In this document: positions 1 to 13,171 of the stretch, one piece after another
How the letters are laid out: each line of letters begins with the position of its first letter
Numbering within the stretch: the stretch's first letter is position 1
Assembly (NCBI GenBank): GCA_037013495.1
Contig: CM072805.1
Coordinates: forward strand, 12,186,601 to 12,250,600
DNA length: 64,000 nt
Source: Hippophae tibetana
Taxonomy: Eukaryota > Streptophyta > Magnoliopsida > Rosales > Elaeagnaceae
Direction: 5' to 3'
The notes under the pieces: generated by a model
The model's database searches: none
Told to the model about the DNA's origin: nothing
The model's input: only the letters and a program-made list of their open reading frames with translations
Program-made: the position numbers and the translations under genes

Positions 1-1380
1 TGAATTTGAGTCAAATATGGACCATTCAAATGAACTAATATTAACAATATGGTGTATTCAATTTTGTAATATAAGTATGTTAAGGTCGAATCTTCTAAAT
101 CCCAATTGTGTAATTTTAAATTCATGATTATGGACTTTTCTCAACCATAAATTGACTTCATAACAATAAATGGTTGAAACTTATAAGTGCCATATTTGCA
201 TTTGTAATATTTAATTCAATATTTTAACGTTAGATTTACTTTATCTCAATTGTTTAATGTTAAAATTATGGCTATCGATTTTTGTCAACCATAGATAGAC
301 TATTTATTTGATAAGAATATAAATTGTGGTGTATATTTACATATACTATATTTATTTAAATTTGAGTCAAATATGGACCATTCAAATGAACTAATACTAA
401 CAATACGGTGTATTCCATTTTTTCATATTAGTATGTTAAGGTAGAATATTTTAAATCCCAATTGTGTAATGTAAAATTCATGATTATGGACTTTTCTCAA
501 CCATAAATTGACTTCATATCAATAAATGGTTGAAACATATAAGGTGCATATTTGCATTTGTGTTATTTAATTCAATTTTTTAACGTTAGATTTACTTTAT
601 CTCAATTGTTTAATGTTAAAATTATGGCAATCGATTTTTGTCAACCATAGATAGACTATTTATTTGATAAGAATATAAATTGAGTTTATATTTACATATA
701 CTATATTTATTTGAATTTGAGTCAAATATGGATCATTCAAATGAACTAATACTAACAATACGGTGTATTCCATTTTATCATATTAGTATGTTAAGGTCGA
801 ATCTTCTAAATCTCAATTGTGTAATGTTAAATTCATGATTATGGACTTTTCTCAACCATAAATTGACATCATATCAATAAATGGTTGAAACATATAAGGT
901 GCATATTTGCATTTGTATTATTTAATTCGATTTTTTAAATTTAGGTTTAATTTATCTCAATTATTTAATGTTAAAATTATGCCTATCGAATTTTTTCAAA
1001 GATAGATCGACTATTTATTTGATAATAATAGAAATTGAGTTGTCTATTTATATATACTATATTTATTTGAATTTGAGTCAAATATGGATCATTCAAATGA
1101 ACTAATACGAACAATACGGTGTATTCCATTTTGTCATAATAGTATGTTAAGGTCGAATCTTCTAAATCCCAATTGTGTAATGTTAAATTCATGATTATAT
1201 ACTTTTCTCAACCATAAATTGACTTCATATCAATCAATGGTTGAAACTTATAAGGCGTATATTTGCATTTGTAATATTTAATTCAATTTTTTAATGTTAG
1301 ATTTACTTTATCTCAATTGTTTAATATTAAAATTATGGCAATCGATTTTTGTTAACCATAGATAGACTATTTATTTGATA
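1..1380. repeat. Satellite block, first copy of the 1.38-kb duplication at offset 8896
   Basis: Bases 1-1380 recur at 8897-10276 with very few changes. Shared markers include AACAATATGG, AGGTAGAATATTTTAAA, TTTTATCATATTAG and GTCATAATAGTATG. Similarity stops near 1380, where this copy continues GATAAGAATAG and the other continues GATAATAATAG. Monomers starting at 716 and 1072 resemble those at 4988 and 5344 of the 11-mer unit. Confidence 0.85.
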
Positions 1381-1783
1381 AGAATAGAAATTGAGGTGTA
1401 TATTTACATATACTATACCTATTTGAATTTGAGTCAAATATGGACCATTCAAATGAACTAATATTAACAATACGGTGTATTCAATTTTTTCATATAAGTA
1501 TGTTAAGGTCGAATCTTCTAAATCCCAATTTTGTAATTTTAAATTCATGATTATGGACTTTTCTCAACCATAAATTGACTTTATATCAATAAATGGTTGA
1601 AACTTATTAGTGCCATATTTGCATTTGTAATATTTAATTCAAAATTTTAACGTTATATTTACTTTATCTCAATTGTTTAATGTTAAAATTATGGCTATCG
1701 GTTTTTGTCAACCATAGATAGACTATTTATTTGATAAGAATAGAAATTGAGGTGTATATTTACATATACTATATTTATTTGAA

Positions 1784-4700
1784 TTTGAGTCAAATATGGA
1801 CCATTCAAATGAACTAATATTAACAATACGGTGTATTCAATTTTTTCATATAAGTATGTTAAGGTCGAATCTTCTAAATCCCAATTTTGTAATTTTAAAT
1901 TCATGATTATGGACTTTTCTCAACCATAAATTGACTTTATATCAATAAATGGTTGAAACTTATTAGTGCCATATTTGCATTTCTAATATTTAATTCAATA
2001 TTTTAACGTTATATTTACTTTATCTCAATTGTTTAATGTTAAAATTATGGCTATCGAGTTTTCTCAACCATAGATAGACTATTTATTTGATAAGATTAGA
2101 AATTGAGGTGTATATTTACATATACTATATTTATTTAAATTTGAGTCAAATATGGATCATTCAATTGAACTAATACTAACAATACGGTGTATTCCATTTT
2201 GTCATATTAGTATGTTAAGGTCGAATCTTCTAAATCCCAATTGTGTAATGTTAAATTCATGATTATGTACTTTTCTCAACCATAAATTGACTTTATATCA
2301 ATAAATGGTTGAAAAATATAAGGTGCATATTTGCATTTGTATTATTTAATTCGATTTTTTAACCTTAGGTTTAATTTATCTCAATTATTTAATGTTAAAA
2401 TTATGCCTATCGAATTTTTTCAAAGATAGATCGACAATTTATTTGATAAGAATAAAAATTGAGGTGTATATTTACATATACTTTATTTATTTGAATTTCA
2501 GTAAAATATGGATCATTCAAATGAACTAATACTAACAATACGGTGTATTCCATTTTGTCATATTAGTATGTTAAGGTCGAATCTTCTAAATCCCAAATGT
2601 GTAATGTTAAATTCATGATTATATACTTTTCTCAACCATAAATTGACTTCATATCAATAAATGGTTGAAACTTATAAGGCATATATTTGCATTTGTAATA
2701 TTTAATTGAATTTTTTAATTTTAGATTTACTTTATCTCAATTGTTTAATGTTAAAATTATGGCAATCGATTTTTGTTAAGCATAGATAGACTATTTATTT
2801 GATAAGACTAGAAATTGAGGTGTATATTTACATATACTATATTTATTTAAATTTGAGTCAAATATGGATCATTCAAATGAACTAATACTAACAATACGGT
2901 GTATTCCATTTTGTCATATTAGTATGTTAAGGTCGAATCTTCTAAATCCCAATTGTGTAATATTAAATTCATGATTATATACTTTTCTCAACCATAAATT
3001 GACTTCATATCAATAAATGGTTGAAACATATAAGGTGCATATTTGCATTTGTGTTATTTAATTCAATTTTTTAACGTTAGATTTACTTTATCTCAATTGT
3101 TTAATGTTAAAATTATGGCTATCGAGTTTTTTCAAAGATAGATAGACTATTTATTTGATAAGAATAGAAATTGAGGTGTATATTTACATATACTATATTT
3201 ATTTGAATTTGAGTCAAATATGGACCATTCAAATGAACTAATACTAACAATACGGTGTATTCCATTTTTTCATATTAGTATGTTAAGGTCGAATCTTCTA
3301 AATCCCAATTGTGTAATGTTAAATTCATGATTATATACTTTTCTCAACCATAAATTGACTTCAAATCAATCAATGGTTGAAACTTATAAGGCGTATATTT
3401 GCATTTGTAATATTAAATTCAATATTTTAACGTTAGATTTACTTTATCTCAATTGTTTTATGTTAAAATTATGGCAATCGATTTTTGTCAACCATGGATA
3501 GACTATTTATTTGATAACAATATAAATTGAGTTGTATATTTACATATACTATATTTATTTCAATTTGAGTCAAATATGAACCATTCAAATGAACTAATAT
3601 TAACAATACGGTGTATTCAATTTTGTCATATAAGTATTATAAGGTAGAATCTTCCAAATCCCTATTGTGTAATGTTAAATTCATGATTATGGACTTTTCT
3701 CAACCATAAATTGACTTCATATCAATAAATGGTTGAAACATATAAGGTGCATATTTGCATTTGTATTGTTTAATTCAATTTTTTAACCTTAGGTTTAATT
3801 TATCTCAATTATTTAATGTTAAAATTGTGGCTATTGAATTTTTTCAAATATAGATCGACTATTTATTTGATAATAATAGAAACTAACGTTTATATTTACA
3901 TATACTATATTTATTTGAATTTGAGTCAAATATGGACCATTCAAATGAACTAATATTAACAATACGGTGTATTAAATTTTGTCATATAAGTATGTTAAGG
4001 TCGAATCTTCTAAATCCCAATTGTGTAATGTTAAATTCATGATTATGGACTTTTCTCAACCATAAATTGACTTCGTATTAATCAATGGTTGAAACTTATA
4101 AGGGGCATATTTGAATTTGTAATCTTTAATTCAATTTTTTAGCGTTAGATTTACTTTTTCTCAATTATTTAATGTTAAAATTATGGATATCGATTTTTGT
4201 CAACCATAGATAGACTGTTTATTTGATAAGAATATAAATTGAGGTGTATATTTACATATACTATATTTATTTGAATTTGAGTCAAATATGGACCATTCAA
4301 ATGAACTAATACTAACAATACGGTGTATTCAATTTTGTCATATTAGTATGTTAAGGTCGAATATTATAAATCCCAATTGTCTAATGTAAAATTCATGATT
4401 ATGGACTTTTTTCAACCATAAATTGACTTCATATCAATAAATGGTTGAAACATATAAGGTGCATATTTGCATTTGTGTTATTTAATTCAATTTTTTAACC
4501 TTAGGTTTAATTTATCTCAATTATTTAATGTTAAAATTATGGTTATCGAATTGTTTCAAAGATAGATCGACTATTTATTTGAGAATAATAGAAACTAACG
4601 TTTATATTTACATATACTATATTTATTTGAATTTGAGTCAAATATGAACCATTCAAATGAACTAATGTTAACAATACAGTGTATTCAATTTTGTCATATC

Positions 4701-5699
4701 AGTATGTTAAGGTCGAATCTTCTAAATCCCAATTGTGTAATGTTAAATTCATGATTATGGACTTTTCTCAACCATAAATTGACTTTATATCAGTAAATGG
4801 TTGAAACTTATAAGTGCCATATTTGCATTTGTAATATTTAATTCAATATTTTAACGTTAGATTTACTTTATCTCAATTGTTTAATGGTAAAATTATGGCT
4901 ATCGATTTTTGTCAACCATAGATAAACTATTTATTTGATAAGAATATAAATTGAGTTGTATATTTACATATACTATATTTATTTGAATTTGAGTCAAATA
5001 TGGATCATTCAAATGAACTAATACTAACAATACGGTGTATTCCATTTTGTCATATTAGTATGTTAAGGTCGAATCTTCTAAATCGCAATTGTGTAATGTT
5101 AAATTCATGATTATGGACTTTTCTCAACCATAAATTGACATCATATCAATAAATGGTTGAAACATATAAGGTGCATATTTGCATTTGTATTATTTAATTC
5201 GATTTTTTAACCTTAGGTTTAATTTATCTCAATTATTTAATGTTAAAATTATGCCTATCGAATTTTTTCAAAGATAGATCGACTATTTATTTGATAATAA
5301 TAGAAATTGAGTTGTATATTTATATATACTATATTTATTTGAATTTGAGTCAAATATGGATCATTCAAATGAACTAATACTAACAATACGGTGTATTCCA
5401 TTTTGTCATATTAGTATGTTAAGGTCGAATCTTCTAAATCCCAATTGTGTAATGTTAAATTCATGATTATATACTTTTCTCAACCATAAATTGACTTCAT
5501 ATCAATCAATGGTTGAAACTTATAAGGCGTATATTTGCATTTGTAATATTTAATTCAATTTTTTAATGTTAGATTTACTTTATCTCAATTGTTTAATGTT
5601 AAAATTATGGCAATCGATTTTTGTTAACCATAGATAGACTATTTATTTGATAAGAATAGAAATTGAGGTGTATATTTACAAATACTATATTTATTTGAA
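1784..5699. repeat. 11-monomer HOR, copy A (3916 bp)
   Basis: The next equivalent monomer starts at 5700, giving 3916 bp, or exactly 11 x 356. The marker TTGACTTCAAATCAATCAAT lies at 3355 here and at 7271, 10827 and 14743 in other copies. Just upstream, the monomer at 1428 is nearly the same type as the one at 1784, a local one-monomer duplication that makes the offset from 1072 to 5344 twelve monomers. Confidence 0.88.
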
Positions 5700-8690
5700 T
5701 TTGAGTCAAATATGGACCATTCAAATGAACTAATATTAACAATACGGTGTATTCAATTTTTTCATATAAGTATGTTAAGGTCGAATCTTCTAAATCCCAA
5801 TTTTGTAATTTTAAATTCATGATTATGGACTTTTCTCAACCATAAATTGACTTTATATCAATAAATGGTTGAAACTTATTAGTGCCATATTTGCATTTGT
5901 AATATTTAATTCAATATTTTAACGTTATATTTACTTTATCTCAATTGTTTAATGTTAAAATTATGGCTATCGCTTTTTGTCAACCATAGATAGACTATTT
6001 ATTTGATAAGATTAAAAATTGAGGTGTATATTTACATATACTATATTTATTTGAATTTGAGTCAAATATGGATTATTCAATTGAACTAATACTAACAATA
6101 CGGTGTATTCCATTTTTTCATATTAGTATGTTAAGGTCGAATCTTCTAAATCCCAATTGTGTAATGTTAAATTCATGATTATGGACTTTTCTCAACCATA
6201 AATTGACTTTATATCAATAAATGGTTGAAACATATAAGGTGCATATTTGCATTTGTATTATTTAATTCGATTTTTTAACCTTAGGTTTAATTTATCTCAA
6301 TTATTTAATGTTAAAATTATGCCTATCGAATTTTTTCCAAGATAGATCGACTATTTATTTGATAAGAATAGAAATTGAGGTGTATATTTACATATACTAT
6401 ATTTATTTGAATTTGAGTCAAATATGGATCATTCAAATGAACTAATACTAACAATACGGTGTATTCCATTTTGTCATATTAGTATGTTAAGGTCGAATCT
6501 TCTAAATCCCAATTGTGTAATGTTAAATTCATGATTATATACTTTTCTCAACCATAAATTGACTTCATATCAATAAATGGTTGAAACTTATAAGGCATAT
6601 ATTTGCATTTGTAATATTTAATTGAATTTTTTAATTTTAGATTTACTTTATCTCAATTGTTTAATGTTAAAATTATGGCAATCGATTTTTGTTAAGCATA
6701 GATAGACTATTTATTTGATAAGACTAGAAATTGAGGTGTATATTTACATATACTATATTTATTTAAATTTGAGTCAAATATGGATCATTCAAATGAACTA
6801 ATACTAACAATACGGTGTATTCCATTTTGTCATATTAGTATGTTAAGGTCGAATCTTCTAAATCCCAATTGTGTAATATTAAATTCATGATTATAGACTT
6901 TTCTCAACCATAAATTGACTTCATATCAATAAATGGTTGAAACATATAAGGTGCATATTTGCATTTGTGTTATTTAATTCAATTTTTTAACGTTAGATTT
7001 ACTTTATCTCAATTGTTTAATGTTAAAATTATGGCTATCGAGTTTTTTCAAAGATAGATAGACTATTTATTTGATAAGAATAGAAATTGAGGTGTATATT
7101 TACATATACTATATTTATTTGAATTTGAGTCAAATATGGACCATTCAAATGAACTAATACTAACAATACGGTGTATTCCATTTTTTCATATTAGTATGTT
7201 AAGGTCGAATCTTCTAAATCCCAATTGTGTAATGTTAAATTCATGATTATATACTTTTCTCAACCATAAATTGACTTCAAATCAATCAATGGTTGAAACT
7301 TATAAGGCGTATATTTGCATTTGTAATATTAAATTCAATATTTTAACGTTAGATTTACTTTATCTCAATTGTTTTATGTTAAAATTATGGCAATCGATTT
7401 TTGTCAACCATAGATAGACTATTTATTTGATAACAATATAAATTGAGTTGTATATTTACATATACTATATTTATTTGAATTTGAGTCAAATATGAACCAT
7501 TCAAATGAACTAATATTAACAATACGGTGTATTCAATTTTGTCATATAAGTATTATAAGGTAGAATCTTCCAAATCCCTATTGTGTAATGTTAAATTCAT
7601 GATTATGGACTTTTCTCAACCATAAATTGTTCATATCAATAAATGGTTGAAACATATAAGGTGCATATTTGCATTTGTATTGTTTAATTCAATTTTTTAA
7701 CCTTAGGTTTAATTTATCTCAATAATTTAATGTTAAAATTGTGGCAATTGAATTTTTTCAAATATAGATCGACTATTTATTTGATAATAATAGAAACTAA
7801 CGTTTATATTTACATATACTATATTTATTTGAATTTGAGTCAAATATGGACAATTCAAATGAACTAATATTAACAATACGGTGTATTAAATTTTGTCATA
7901 TAAGTATGTTAAGGTCGAATCTTCTAAATCCCAATTGTGTAATGTTAAATTCATGATTATGGACTTTTCTCAACCATAAATTTACTTCGTATTAATCAAT
8001 GGTTGAAACTTATAAGGGGCAAATTTGAATTTGTAATCTTTAATTCAATTTTTTAGCGTTAGATTTACTTTATCTCAATTGTTTAATGTTAAAATTATGG
8101 CTATCGATTTTTGTCAACCATAGATAGACTATTTATTTGATAAGAATATAAATTGTGGTGTATATTTACATATACTATATTTATTTGAATTTGAGTCAAA
8201 TATGGACCATTCAAATGAACTAATACTAACAATACGGTGTATTCAATTTTGTCATATTAGTATGTTAAGGTCGAATATTATAAATCCCAATTGTCTAATG
8301 TAAAATTCATGATTCTGGACTTTTCTCAACCATAAATTGACTTCATATCAATAAATGGTTGAAACATATAAGGTGCATATTTGCATTTGTGTTATTTAAT
8401 TCAATTTTTTAACCTTAGGTTTAATTTATCTCAATTATTTAATGTTAAAATTATGGTTATCGAATTGTTTCAAAGATAGATCGACTTTTATTTGAGAATA
8501 ATAGAAACTAACGTTTATATTTACATATACTATATTTATTTGAATTTGAGTCAAATATGAACCATTCAAATGAACTAATGTTAACAATACAGTGTATTCA
8601 ATTTTGTCATATCAGTATGTTAAGGTCGAATCTTCTAAATCCCAATTGTGTAATGTTAAATTCATGATTATGGACTTTTCTCAACCATAA
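5700..8690. repeat. 11-monomer HOR, copy B (incomplete, about 8.4 monomers)
   Basis: This matches copy A at offset 3916 base for base over most of its length. Differences seen include a 2-bp loss near 7630 and a shortened GACTTTTATTTG near 8486. Near 8690 it stops following copy A: ATGTTTGAAACTTATAAGTAGC replaces the A sequence, and the array passes into the 1.38-kb block. Confidence 0.85.
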
Positions 8691-8896
8691 ATTGACTTCA
8701 TATCAATAAATGTTTGAAACTTATAAGTAGCATATTTGCATTAGTAATATTAAATTCAATATTTTAACGTTAGATTTACTTTATCTCAATTGTTTAATGT
8801 TCAAATTATGGCAATCGATTTTTTCCAACCATAGATAGACTATTTATTTGATAAGAATATAAATTGAGTTGTATATTTACATATACTATATTTATT
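8691..8896. repeat. Transition monomer between HOR copy B and the 1.38-kb block
   Basis: This is satellite sequence with markers not found in the neighbouring HOR copies (AAGTAGCATATTTGCATTAG, GTTCAAATTATGGCAATCG, TTTTTTCCAACC). It probably continues the block whose start lies before base 1 of the window. No gene is present. Confidence 0.6.
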
Positions 8897-10276
8897 TGAA
8901 TTTGAGTCAAATATGGACCATTCAAATGAACTAATATTAACAATATGGTGTATTCAATTTTGTAATATAAGTATGTTAAGGTCGAATCTTCTAAATCCCA
9001 ATTGTGTAATTTTAAATTCATGATTATGGACTTTTCTCAACCATAAATTGACTTCATATCAATAAATGGTTGAAACTTATAAGTGCCATATTTGCATTTG
9101 TAATATTTAATTCAATATTTTAACGTTAGATTTACTTTATCTCAATTGTTTAATGTTAAAATTATGGCTATCGATTTTTGTCAACCATAGATAGACTATT
9201 TATTTGATAAGAATATAAATTGTGGTGTATATTTACATATACTATATTTATTTAAATTTGAGTCAAATATGGACCATTCAAATGAACTAATACTAACAAT
9301 ACGGTGTATTCCATTTTTTCATATTAGTATGTTAAGGTAGAATATTTTAAATCCCAATTGTGTAATGTAAAATTCATGATTATGGACTTTTCTCAACCAT
9401 AAATTGACTTCATATCAATAAATGGTTTAAACATATAAGGTGCATATTTGCATTTGTGTTATTTAATTCAATTTTTTAACGTTAGATTTACTTTATCTCA
9501 ATTGTTTAATGTTAAAATTATGGCAATCGATTTTTGTCAACCATAGATAGACTATTTATTTGATAAGAATATAAATTGAGTTTATATTTACATATACTAT
9601 ATTTATTTGAATTTGAGTCAAATATGGATCATTCAAATGAACTAATACTAACAATACGGTGTATTCCATTTTATCATATTAGTATGTTAAGGTCGAATCT
9701 TCTAAATCTCAATTGTGTAATGTTAAATTCATGATTATGGACTTTTCTCAACCATAAATTGACATCATATCAATAAATGGTTGAAACATATAAGGTGCAT
9801 ATTTGCATTTGTATTATTTAATTCGATTTTTTAAATTTAGGTTTAATTTATCTCAATTATTTAATGTTAAAATTATGCCTATCGAATTTTTTCAAAGATA
9901 GATCGACTATTTATTTGATAATAATAGAAATTGAGTTGTATATTTATATATACTATATTTATTTGAATTTGAGTCAAATATGGATCATTCAAATGAACTA
10001 ATACTAACAATACGGTGTATTCCATTTTGTCATAATAGTATGTTAAGGTCGAATCTTCTAAATCCCAATTGTGTAATGTTAAATTCATGATTATATACTT
10101 TTCTCAACCATAAATTGACTTCATATCAATCAATGGTTGAAACTTATAAGGCGTATATTTGCATTTGTAATATTTAATTCAATTTTTTAATGTTAGATTT
10201 ACTTTATCTCAATTGTTTAATATTAAAATTATGGCAATCGATTTTTGTTAACCATAGATAGACTATTTATTTGATA
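8897..10276. repeat. Second copy of the 1.38-kb satellite block
   Basis: Repeats 1-1380 at offset 8896 (25 monomer steps less 4 bp). It ends at a switch point near 10276, after TTTGATAA, from which the sequence follows the monomer type ending in GAGTTGTATATTTATATATA. Markers at 9933 and 10289 show two such monomers in tandem. Confidence 0.85.
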
Positions 10277-10635
10277 ATAATAGAAATTGAGTTGTATATT
10301 TATATATACTATATTTATTTGAATTTGAGTCAAATATGGATCATTCAAATTAACTAATACTAACAATACGGTGTATTCCATTTTGTCATATTAGTATGTT
10401 AAGGTCGAATCTTCTAAATCCCAATTGTGTAATGTTAAATTCATGATTATATACTTTTCTCAACCATAAATTGACTTCATATCAATCAATGGTTGAAACT
10501 TATAAGGCGTATATTTGCATTTGTAATATTTAATTCAATTTTTTAATGTTAGATTTACTTTATCTCAATTGTTTAATGTTAAAATTATGGCAATCGATTT
10601 TTGTTAACCATAGATAGACTATTTATTTGATAAGA
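10277..10635. repeat. Junction monomer
   Basis: One satellite monomer (landmark at 10324) with the unusual ATTCAAATTAACTAATAC, the caatcaatgg variant and GGCAATCG...GTTAACC. It joins the 1.38-kb block to the next 11-mer copy and belongs in phase to neither. Confidence 0.6.
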
Positions 10636-13171
10636 ATAGAAATTGAGGTGTATATTTACATATACTATATTTATTTGAATTTGAGTCAAATATGGACCAT
10701 TCAAATGAACTAATACTAACAATACGGTGTATTCCATTTTTTCATATTAGTATGTTAAGGTCGAATCTTCTAAATCCCAATTGTGTAATGTTAAATTCAT
10801 GATTATATACTTTTCTCAACCATAAATTGACTTCAAATCAATCAATGGTTGAAACTTATAAGGCGTATATTTGCATTTGTAATATTAAATTCAATATTTT
10901 AACGTTAGATTTACTTTATCTCAATTGTTTTATGTTAAAATTATGGCAATCGATTTTTGTCAACCATAGATAGACTATTTATTTGATAACAATATAAATT
11001 GAGTTGTATATTTACATATACTATATTTATTTGAATTTGAGTCAAATATGAACCATTCAAATGAACTAATATTAACAATACGGTGTATTCAATTTTGTCA
11101 TATAAGTATTATAAGGTAGAATCTTCCAAATCCCTATTGTGTAATGTTAAATTCATGATTATGGACTTTTCTCAACCATAAATTGACTTCATATCAATAA
11201 ATGGTTGAAACATATAAGGTGCATATTTGCATTTGTATTGTTTAATTCAATTTTTTAACCTTAGGTTTAATTTATCTCAATTATTTAATGTTAAAATTGT
11301 GGCTATTGAATTTTTTCAAATATAGATCGACTATTTATTTGATAATAATAGAAACTAACGTTTATATTTACATATACTATATTTATTTGAATTTGAGTCA
11401 AATATGGACCATTCAAATGAACTAATATTAACAATACGGTGTATTAAATTTTGTCATATAAGTATGTTAAGGTCGAATCTTCTAAATCCCAATTGTGTAA
11501 TGTTAAATTCATGATTATGGACTTTTCTCAACCATAAATTGACTTCGTATTAATCAATGGTTGAAACTTATAAGGGGCATATTTGAATTTGTAATCTTTA
11601 ATTCAATTTTTTAGCGTTAGATTTACTTTTTCTCAATTATTTAATGTTAAAATTATGGATATCGATTTTTGTCAACCATAGATAGACTGTTTATTTGATA
11701 AGAATATAAATTGAGGTGTATATTTACATATACTATATTTATTTGAATTTGAGTCAAATATGGACCATTCAAATGAACTAATACTAACAATACGGTGTAT
11801 TCAATTTTGTCATATTAGTATGTTAAGGTCGAATATTATAAATCCCAATTGTCTAATGTAAAATTCATGATTATGGACTTTTTTCAACCATAAATTGACT
11901 TCATATCAATAAATGGTTGAAACATATAAGGTGCATATTTGCATTTGTGTTATTTAATTCAATTTTTTAACCTTAGGTTTAATTTATCTCAATTATTTAA
12001 TGTTAAAATTATGGTTATCGAATTGTTTCAAAGATAGATCGACTATTTATTTTAGAATAATAGAAACTAACGTTTATATTTACATATACTATATTTATTT
12101 GAATTTGAGTCAAATATGAACCATTCAAATGAACTAATGTTAACAATACAGTGTATTCAATTTTGTCATATCAGTATGTTAAGGTCGAATCTTCTAAATC
12201 CCAATTGTGTAATGTTAAATTCATGATTATGGACTTTTCTCAACCATAAATTGACTTTATATCAATAAATGGTTGAAACTTATAAGTGCCATATTTGCAT
12301 TTGTAATATTTAATTCAATATTTTAACGTTAGATTTACTTTATCTCAATTGTTTAATGGTAAAATTATGGCTATCGATTTTTGTCAACCATAGATAGACT
12401 ATTTATTTGATAAGAATATAAATTGAGTTGTATATTTACATATACTATATTTATTTGAATTTGAGTCAAATATGGATCATTCAAATGAACTAATACTAAC
12501 AATACGGTGTATTCCATTTTGTCATATTAGTATGTTAAGGTCGAATCTTCTAAATCGCAATTGTGTAATGTTAAATTCATGATTATGGACTTTTCTCAAC
12601 CATAAATTGACATCATATCAATAAATGGTTGAAACATATAAGGTGCATATTTGCATTTGTATTATTTAATTCGATTTTTTAACCTTAGGTTTAATTTATC
12701 TCAATTATTTAATGTTAAAATTATGCCTATCGAATTTTTTCAAAGATAGATCGACTATTTATTTGATAATAATAGAAATTGAGTTGTATATTTATATATA
12801 CTATATTTATTTGAATTTGAGTCAAATATGGATCATTCAAATGAACTAATACTAACAATACGGTGTATTCCATTTTGTCATATTAGTATGTTAAGGTCGA
12901 ATCTTCTAAATCCCAATTGTGTAATGTTAAATTCATGATTATATACTTTTCTCAACCATAAATTGACTTCATATCAATCAATGGTTGAAACTTATAAGGC
13001 GTATATTTGCATTTGTAATATTTAATTCAATTTTTTAATGTTAGATTTACTTTATCTCAATTGTTTAATGTTAAAATTATGGCAATCGATTTTTGTTAAC
13101 CATAGATAGACTATTTATTTGATAAGAATAGAAATTGAGGTGTATATTTACAAATACTATATTTATTTGAA
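10636..13171. repeat. 11-monomer HOR, copy C (last ~7 monomers of the unit)
   Basis: Follows copy A (about 3164-5699) at offset 7472. Shared rare markers are TTGACTTCAAATCAATC at 10827, GGTAGAATCTTCCAAATCCC near 11114 and AACAATACAGTG near 12142. The unit enters in mid-phase and then runs to the standard boundary at 13172. Confidence 0.86.

Noticed and set aside
5605-5820. Short minus-strand open frames of 69-71 codons beginning MNLKLQNWDLEDS, also at 983, 1333, 1695, 8806, 9879, 13077, 16993, 19823 and 23008
   Set aside because: They recur once per monomer at the same phase and are all the same satellite stretch read backwards. Most of the ~180 monomers break the frame, and the predicted peptides show no domain, signal or ribosome-binding context. 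They reflect repeat phase, not coding.
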